Origin: Artemisia argyi
Lineage: Eukaryota > Streptophyta > Magnoliopsida > Asterales > Asteraceae
Assembly (NCBI GenBank): GCA_030686995.1
Contig: CM060708.1
Coordinates: forward strand, 187,422,749-187,486,748
Length of the DNA: 64,000 nucleotides
Direction of reading: 5' to 3'
Shown here: positions 58,324 to 64,000 of the stretch, piece after piece
Layout: each line of letters begins with the position of its first letter
How positions within the stretch are numbered: position 1 is the stretch's first letter
The notes under the pieces: model-generated
What the model saw: only the letters and a program-made list of their open reading frames with translations
What the model was told of the DNA's origin: nothing
Database searches by the model: none
Translations under genes and position numbers: made by a program

Positions 58324-58683
58324 GTGTCTGCCAATGATGGTTTCCAAACGGTGAGTCATAAGAAGAACAAAGGTAAAGCCCAGTTTGCTAAAGGTAGTCA
58401 TTTTTCTAGTACTTCAGTTAAACAGAACTTCAAGTATGAGCCAAAGAAAACTACTAGTGAACTAAAGAAGGGAGCTGATACTCGACTTAATGTGCATTCA
58501 ATGTCATCTAAGTTGAAGTCTACTGATTCTACTTCTAAGGAAGGTATTGTTACTAGATCTAATTCTTATGCTGCATTGGTGAACGATGATGAAGAAGATG
58601 GAGAACATGTCACACATGTGAATGAAGATTTGGCTAATCCAAATACTGGTGGAAGTTCATATTTGACGGTAGCTGCTGGTTAG
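58324..58683 (+). pseudogene. Retroelement gag/ORF1-like C-terminal fragment inside LTR C
   Basis: About 119 codons, with the frame still open upstream and no ATG at the annotated start. The reading includes NDGFQTVSHKKNKGKAQF, FKYEPKKTTSELKKGA, SNSYAALVNDDEEDGE and SSYLTVAAG before a TAG. I recall this order (DGFQTV..K, RYEPK, NSYSAL.DEEE, GGSSSFT.AAG) from Asteraceae retroelement polyproteins near zinc-knuckle or LINE ORF1 regions. The fragment lies in sequence that otherwise looks like LTR and has no partner domains. Confidence 0.5.
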
Positions 58684-59139
58684 CTTGTTTGTGTTATTTC
58701 TTGAGTTGTAAGTGATTATGGCTTTTCATAAGCACTAGTTATTTAGGACGTTTAAAAAATAAATTTGCGTTTTTAGGGTTAATTTTCCAAGTTTTAGGTT
58801 TTAAGGCTCGCTAAGATCCCGTAAGTTCACGTTTTTAGGTTTATTTGCGTTTTAGCTTATTTGTTTTAGGTGCATATTATTTGCTTTTTAGTTTATGTTT
58901 TATAATTTTTTTAGTACAAAAATCCAAATATCTTTCACTATTCAAATCACCCGATCACGAACTGAATCACAATTTTTCATTCACACTTCGTTGGGGAATA
59001 TCTCATATTGCTGGAAAATATTATGTTTTGACTTTCTTTGACCAAATTGGGATTTTCATTCTTGGAAAGAGAGTGACTTGACCGTTTGGTCGGGTTTTTC
59101 TTAATATAATATTATATATACTACTGATTGAATCAATCA

Positions 59140-59708
59140 CTGTGGTTTTGTGAAAATTGCATCCACCGTCCCTATGTTTTTTTCCTTTTTTTCAAAATTC
59201 TTTTTCAGAATTTTTTTTAGTAATTTTTTGTCGATTTTTTTTTCTGAAATAATTTTTTTAGAAAATCTTTTTGGGTGACATGTGAAAAAAAATTTGAATT
59301 TTTTTTCGTAATATTTTCTAATAAAATTTTTTCCGATAAAAAAATTTCACTTATGACAAAAAAAATTCACATGTGACAAAAAAAAAGTTTTCAATAAAAA
59401 ATTTCAAAAGAAAATAATTCACATGTGCCGAGAAAAAAAGTTGAAAAAGAAAATTTCGAAAAAAAACTTTTCGAAAAAAAACGGACGAAGACGTAAGAAA
59501 AATGAACAGAAACGGGTGACAACGTATAAGAACGGACTAAAACATATAAAAAACGTAGATTACATCGTAGAAAAAATGTATATAAAAATGTAATGGATCC
59601 AAAAATTATATATATTAGGGACTTTGGATGCAATTTTTGCTAAACCACAGGGACCATTTACGTAATTTACCCTAAGGACGGTGGATGCAATTTTCAAAAA
59701 TCCACGGG
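59140..59708. mobile_element. Small foldback element with the same satellite motif
   Basis: About 35 bp at 59140-59174 (GAAAATTGCATCCACCGTCC core) is inverted at 59674-59708. The interior is T-rich, then A-rich, and contains AAACGGACGAAGACGTAAG-type units at 59478-59550. These are the same motif as in the arms of the 2.6-kb foldback element. No ORF or clear target duplication. Confidence 0.7.
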
Positions 59709-59852
59709 TAAAATGATTATCACAGAATATTTTTTTATCTTTATTACTCACATAAAGACAAATATTGTTTATAAGAATTTTGTTTAGTTCGCTACTCTAA
59801 AGATGATTTTTTGACAAGTATAATGAATTTATGGTATTTTCCCTACTATAAA

Positions 59853-61313
59853 CTAGCATGGTACCTGTGCGTTGCAGTAGTGGGTACCCTGTATTCAAAA
59901 AATTTGACGAACAATATTGTTGGATTATATGTTTTTCGTGATAACAACTTTGCACGATGATACTTTTAGGGAATAACTTTATCTTACACTATCTCATATA
60001 AAAATGATAGAGGACCTAAAATCTCCTAAACAATCAGGCTAATCTATCCTAGAAATTTCTTACGAACACTAATAAAATTGTAAGACGCTCACAAAAACAA
60101 ACATTTTATAATGCTTCAATAGTTTATAAAAATGAACCAACATCACAAAAATCAGGCACTCTTGCACTCAACATCATATGATCACCTCATAAACACTTGA
60201 GGGATAATAGACAAACAGGTGCATCATCCAGGAAACAACATTAAAACCTCATAAACATTTGGGGGAAACAAATTGTAAGGCACAAGCCTTAGAAATCTCA
60301 TAAACAATAAAATCAGGTCTTGACATCCTGAACACATCTCAAAATGATAATTGAGAAAAACTTATCCTGGTAAACTATCCTTTACAGATAGGAACAACAT
60401 CAATAAGGAGCACGTCGCCCTGAATAAACTCTTCTTAGCACCTGAATGATCTAGGAGACATACCTGAAAAAGCACAAGTCATAATGCCTGAAAGACTAAA
60501 CATTGTAAATTTCATTTTCCATTACGCTTCAAAGATAAGGAAAAACAAGTCAACAAATAACAAAGCAACGCATGAAAACCTAACAAAAGTAAAGTCATTC
60601 AAGAATGATAAACTTTTTATTAATAAGTTATGAAAAATACAACGAACAATACAAGAGACTCAAACAAACTGCGATCCAGGCACACTAGCCCTGGAAAGGC
60701 ATTTTATAACATCTAAAGGACTCATAATATACATTACATCCTTGGGGGATATCGATAAAAAAAGGAAAAGGCCTAAACGAGTTTAAGTTACATTCTTCGA
60801 AAAAACAGTTGGCGTCCCTAGACAAGGATTCTAGGAACTAAACAGACAAAAAACTTAATCTTTAACAGGCAAGTAGTGACTGGCCAATGTTTGTTTCTTC
60901 TCAAAACTGAAATACTTAGCCAAACCCACCTCACGATAAAAGTATCGAAGGGAACCAACATAATTGCAGGCAAGAACCACCACGTTACAACCTCGGGGTC
61001 ATCGAAATTAGAACTAGGCGCGGGGTTCTTTGGAACGCTTACAAACCTAAGCTGAGCCTGAAAAAATGATCCTAGGGGTAACCAAAAACTTAACGTACTT
61101 CACCCCTGCCTAGGAGACAACATTTTACGTCTCTCAGGGTGCTTACATTCTTGCTCAGGAATATACAGGAGTGCCCAACTAAGGTCAAGAGGAACAAGGA
61201 AGAGTACGTACCCAAGGTAAGAGTCAGTTGGTTAGAGACGGTTCTCGACCTTTGTTTTGGGTACAAGTTCTGGGGCAAACAGTGTATTGTACTCTAAAAT
61301 TAATTAGTAGGGA
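59853..61313 (-). mobile_element. Candidate non-autonomous Helitron
   Basis: Minus-strand 5' end TCCCTACTAATTAATTTTAG at 61313, preceded by host A. The 3' end is a GGTACC...GGTACC stem, CATG, then CTAG at 59853, followed by host T. Both ends fit the A|T insertion and TC...CTRR rules for Helitrons. There is no Rep/helicase. The interior is non-coding as far as I can see. An alternative is that it is part of an old LTR-element 3' region. Confidence 0.4.
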
Positions 61314-62567
61314 TGTTAAAACCTTTCACCATTGTAGTGGTTTTAAGGTATTCCTTTGTATATAAAGATAACCTATCCTTACGCACCATTTCTTGACTTT
61401 GACTTACATATACTTTCGATTTTCAGTACCAATTTGAGTTAATCAACATCATATTTTACTTCTATATTTGCATTACTTCTCTATCTCATTACTAATGCCA
61501 AGCACATTCCCATAATGCAGATAAACGTATAGACAACCCTCATGTTATAATGTAATAAATGTCTGAAATTGTCATAAACAAGAGTCTGACAAAGATTGAA
61601 ACTTGTTTTAGGGCTTCAAAGTTGTTAGGGAATTAGAGACATGAGTGAATCACATATTTAGTTCTTACCCTTTTATACAAACTCTTTTAACCTTTCAAAA
61701 ACTTTTGTAAATGATAACATCCAAACTCATATCAAAATCGAACCTTTTTCATCAATAATGCAGTTGACTTTCTGTAGAAGTCAACTCTGTTGCATGAAAC
61801 CAATTCCATGAACTGTAACAAAGAAGCTGAGTTTTTAGCAACAAAGCTTGCTATCATTTCTTGTACGTGTATGTGGTCAGTACTGACACGGTTTTAGTTA
61901 CATGCAACGGTTTTGTGTTAGCTCACTTTTACCATGTCAAACTGTTTACCAAATTGTAGATTTTACGATTTGTAGCCCAACCATGACAAATTAACCGTGT
62001 GACTACTCAATGGATTTCAAAAATACAAACAGTTGATGCTGTGATAATTTCTTATCACTGAAATATGTTTGTAAGTTCAATTTCATAAAAATCTCAATAA
62101 TATTTCAGATGCACAACCAGACATTTCAGATGCACCTACAAATATAGATGTATCTCCCCTTAAAATTATCCCTCTTATTTGAAATGTGTGGCTAGAAATT
62201 CTTCTTATTATTCTCATTTTAGTTTTTCTTCTCACTGCATCCCTTCCCGATCATGCATAACTTAGAACACTTTCTTCAGTTTATTATTTACATGATCATC
62301 TCCGGCATCATATAAAATTCTATTCATTTTCATCACAAAAAAGAGTTTGACTTTCTTAGAAGTCAACTGTGTTTATTGGACTCCAAGAATAAAGTTATCT
62401 AACTTGAAATTCTATTATGATTTAAAGTAATTAGTACAAAATCCAAGATGTAAATTATAGTGTAATCTAACAGTGTAATTAAAAGTACTAATACAGTAAT
62501 TTTTTTTGGAGCAAATACTAATATAGTAATATCAAAAGATAAAAGAAATCATAATTTGAAACACTTA
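61314..62567. other. Intergenic, nothing firmly recognised
   Basis: A TATA-like GTATATAAAG lies at about 61357-61366 with downstream pyrimidine-rich sequence. It could be a plant promoter or an old LTR fragment, but no coding region follows on the plus strand. Confidence 0.35.
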
Positions 62568-63015
62568 GCGTGTGTTTGTTAAAAAAAAAAAATCTTACTA
62601 ACCTCTTACTCTTACTAGTAAAAGGTGGTCAGATGTTTTGCTTGTTTATTTTTTGCTTTTGAGTCAGACGCAGTTAGACATATAACATCTTACTCAGTAA
62701 GAGGTGTGTGACTTGTCTTACTATCTCTTACTCGATAAGAGATTGAAGAATCGTGTTAATATAATATATTTGATGGTTTATTAACTATGTTATATTTATG
62801 ATAAAAAGTCTTGTTTCATATTTACATAAGTTACTTATTATCGCATTGCGTTGTTTTAATAAATAAATTGCACAAACGAGAACGTAAAATCATTCGGACA
62901 ATTATACAAAAACAAACATTATTTCGTTCAGATTTAGTCTTTCTAGCCACCTCTTACTGGTAAGATATGGTAGTTAGATTCAGACCTAAAATATCTTAAC
63001 GAAACAAACACACCC
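62568..63015. mobile_element. PIF/Harbinger-type (Tourist-like) MITE, 448 bp
   Basis: Ends GCGTGTGTTTGTT and inverse of GGGTGTGTTTGTTTCG, with a 3-bp target duplication TTA at 62565-62567 and 63016-63018. The interior repeats TCTTACT/AGTAAGA phrases in both orientations. A 3-bp TTA/TAA duplication is characteristic of PIF/Harbinger. Confidence 0.75.
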
Positions 63016-63313
63016 TTATTTACAAACGATCATACTTTTGGGAGTGTCATAGAAAACTATCAATGACCAAAACGGATGCGCCAAATTCACTTGAAAATAA
63101 TCAACAATCAACAATGATCCTTTGGTTCATTTAACTGACGAGATGAAGAATCTAAGCACGTGAAAACTATCAACAATGCTTGGTGAAAAAAAAACATAAA
63201 CAATTACATCAAGTTAGAAAAAATAACGTTTGAATGGAACAAATGTCAGGATCGAAAGTAAAAACATATATAAAACAGACACAGATAATGGACCTGTTAT
63301 TGTACTTGGAGAA

Positions 63314-64000
63314 TCATTGTAGAAAGTCAAACTCTAAGAACCTTTCGATATTTGGAGTCAGCCCAAGGTCAAGGGTCCTCAATTTTAAATGACTCAGGAT
63401 GAGAATGCCAGCTTTCGACATTTAGAAGGCATTTCAAGTTCTACCAAATCATTACAGCCTTCGAGTATTAGCGTCTTAAGATTCGGAGTATTCATGAGGT
63501 GAAGGTTTGTCAACTTTGAATTCTTGAGGTCGAGATATTCGAGCTTTGGACTTTCAGCAGGCATTTGAAGCTCTACCAAATCATTACAGCCTTCGAGTAT
63601 TAGCGCCTCAAGATTCGGAGTACTCCCGAGGTGAAGGGTCTTCAACTTTGAATGACTGAGTTCGAAATATTGGAGCTTTAGACTATCATCAGGCATTTTA
63701 AGCTCTACCAAGTCATTACAGCCTTGGAGTATTAGCGTCTCAAGATTCGGAGTACTCCTGAGGTGAAGGGTCTTTAACTTTGAATGACTGAGGTTGACAG
63801 ATATGAGCTTTAGACTTTTAGTAGGCATTTGAAATTCTACCAAATCATTACACCATATGAGTATAAGCCTCTCAACATTTGGAATATCCCCGAGGTGAAG
63901 GGTTGTCAACTTTGAATGAGAGAGGTTGAGATATTTGAGCTTTAGATAATGAGCTGGCATATGAAGCTCTACGAAATCATAACATTTGTAAATAGTCAAC
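63314..64000 (-). pseudogene. Leucine-rich-repeat end of a TNL-like resistance gene (partial, frameshifted)
   Basis: An open frame runs from beyond the right edge to a TGA at 63394-63396 (about 201 codons in the window). It consists of 44-residue repeats, each two LRRs, of the form KLxYLNLSHSKLxTLHLGxT then PNLExLILxGCNDLVELQMP. At least four full units are visible. This wording is typical of LRRs of Asteraceae TIR-NBS-LRR proteins (N-like), intracellular immune receptors; TIR and NB-ARC domains would lie outside the window. After AFSS-stop the LRR sense continues in another frame (ILSHLKLRTLDLGLTPNIER) to a stop at 63314-63316. A small indel near 63400 has therefore cut the protein. Whether the allele still works is unknown. 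Confidence 0.75.

Larger units (their letters stand above)
23300..59095 (+). mobile_element. Element C: divergent long LTR hosting the whole nest
   Basis: The outermost layer is a long LTR-like sequence in three pieces: about 23300-24320, 54836-54883 and 56475-59095. The first piece has a TATA box with CTATAAATAGC near 24021 and an AT-rich transcribed region. The last piece is related to the end of the LTR of element B: both carry CACGTTTTTAGGTTT, then CACCCGATCAC(A/G)AAC, then a TCG(T/G)(T/G)GGG(G)A phrase. Outer ends are not sharply defined and no primer binding site follows, so this is a partial or solo LTR. It was interrupted first by A4 and separately by solo LTR D. It also contains A- and T-runs of 29-51 bp at 57205-57330. 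Confidence 0.5.

Overview
The window is nuclear DNA of a flowering plant, most probably of the daisy family (Asteraceae). Intron-rich low-density genes, an AT-rich background, a tRNA-derived SINE with poly(A) and several MITE families all point to a plant. The retroelement-encoded proteins (a zinc-knuckle ORF with a conserved IFDPGI block, a decayed retropepsin-like ORF, and a gag/ORF1-like fragment ending AAG) resemble protein families I know mainly from Tanacetum/Artemisia-type genomes. Those assignments rest on memory and were not searched.

Region by region. 1-7.7 kb is gene-poor: an AT microsatellite, a 90-bp tandem duplication, a SINE with a 10-bp target duplication, and relic exons including a dead phosphomannose-isomerase exon. 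7.7-10.8 kb carries the one clear conserved single-copy gene, an eight-exon minus-strand gene for an LPP-delta type lipid phosphate (long-chain-base phosphate) phosphatase. 11.1-15.7 kb is a cluster of DNA transposon derivatives (two hAT-like MITEs, a Stowaway MITE) and a 2.6-kb foldback element made of satellite-like repeats. 16.5-20.9 kb is a decayed multi-exon minus-strand gene of unknown identity, one exon of which is split by a hAT MITE. 22.2-22.6 kb is another MITE.

23.3-59.1 kb is a nest of LTR retrotransposon material at four levels. A divergent long LTR (C) was hit by element A4 (plus strand). Element B inserted into the 5' LTR of A4. Elements A2 and A3 (minus strand) inserted into the two LTRs of B. 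A separate solo LTR (D) inserted into C. Target duplications (GGAAG, CTTCC, TAAAC, TTTAC) support the order, and uninterrupted sister LTR copies confirm the pre-insertion sites. A2, A3 and A4 are non-autonomous members of one family. They share LTRs, a tRNA-Asp-type primer binding site and a long 3' non-coding region, but carry different ORFs. No reverse transcriptase or integrase is visible anywhere, so all would depend on proteins made elsewhere. Their LTRs hold a sequence complementary to the 5' half of tRNA-Asp, the tRNA their primer site also matches; this is the most unusual signal in the window.

59.1-64 kb holds a second small foldback element with the same satellite motif, a possible Helitron, a Harbinger-type MITE and, at the right edge on the minus strand, the leucine-rich-repeat end of a TNL-like disease-resistance gene that is frameshifted near its C terminus.
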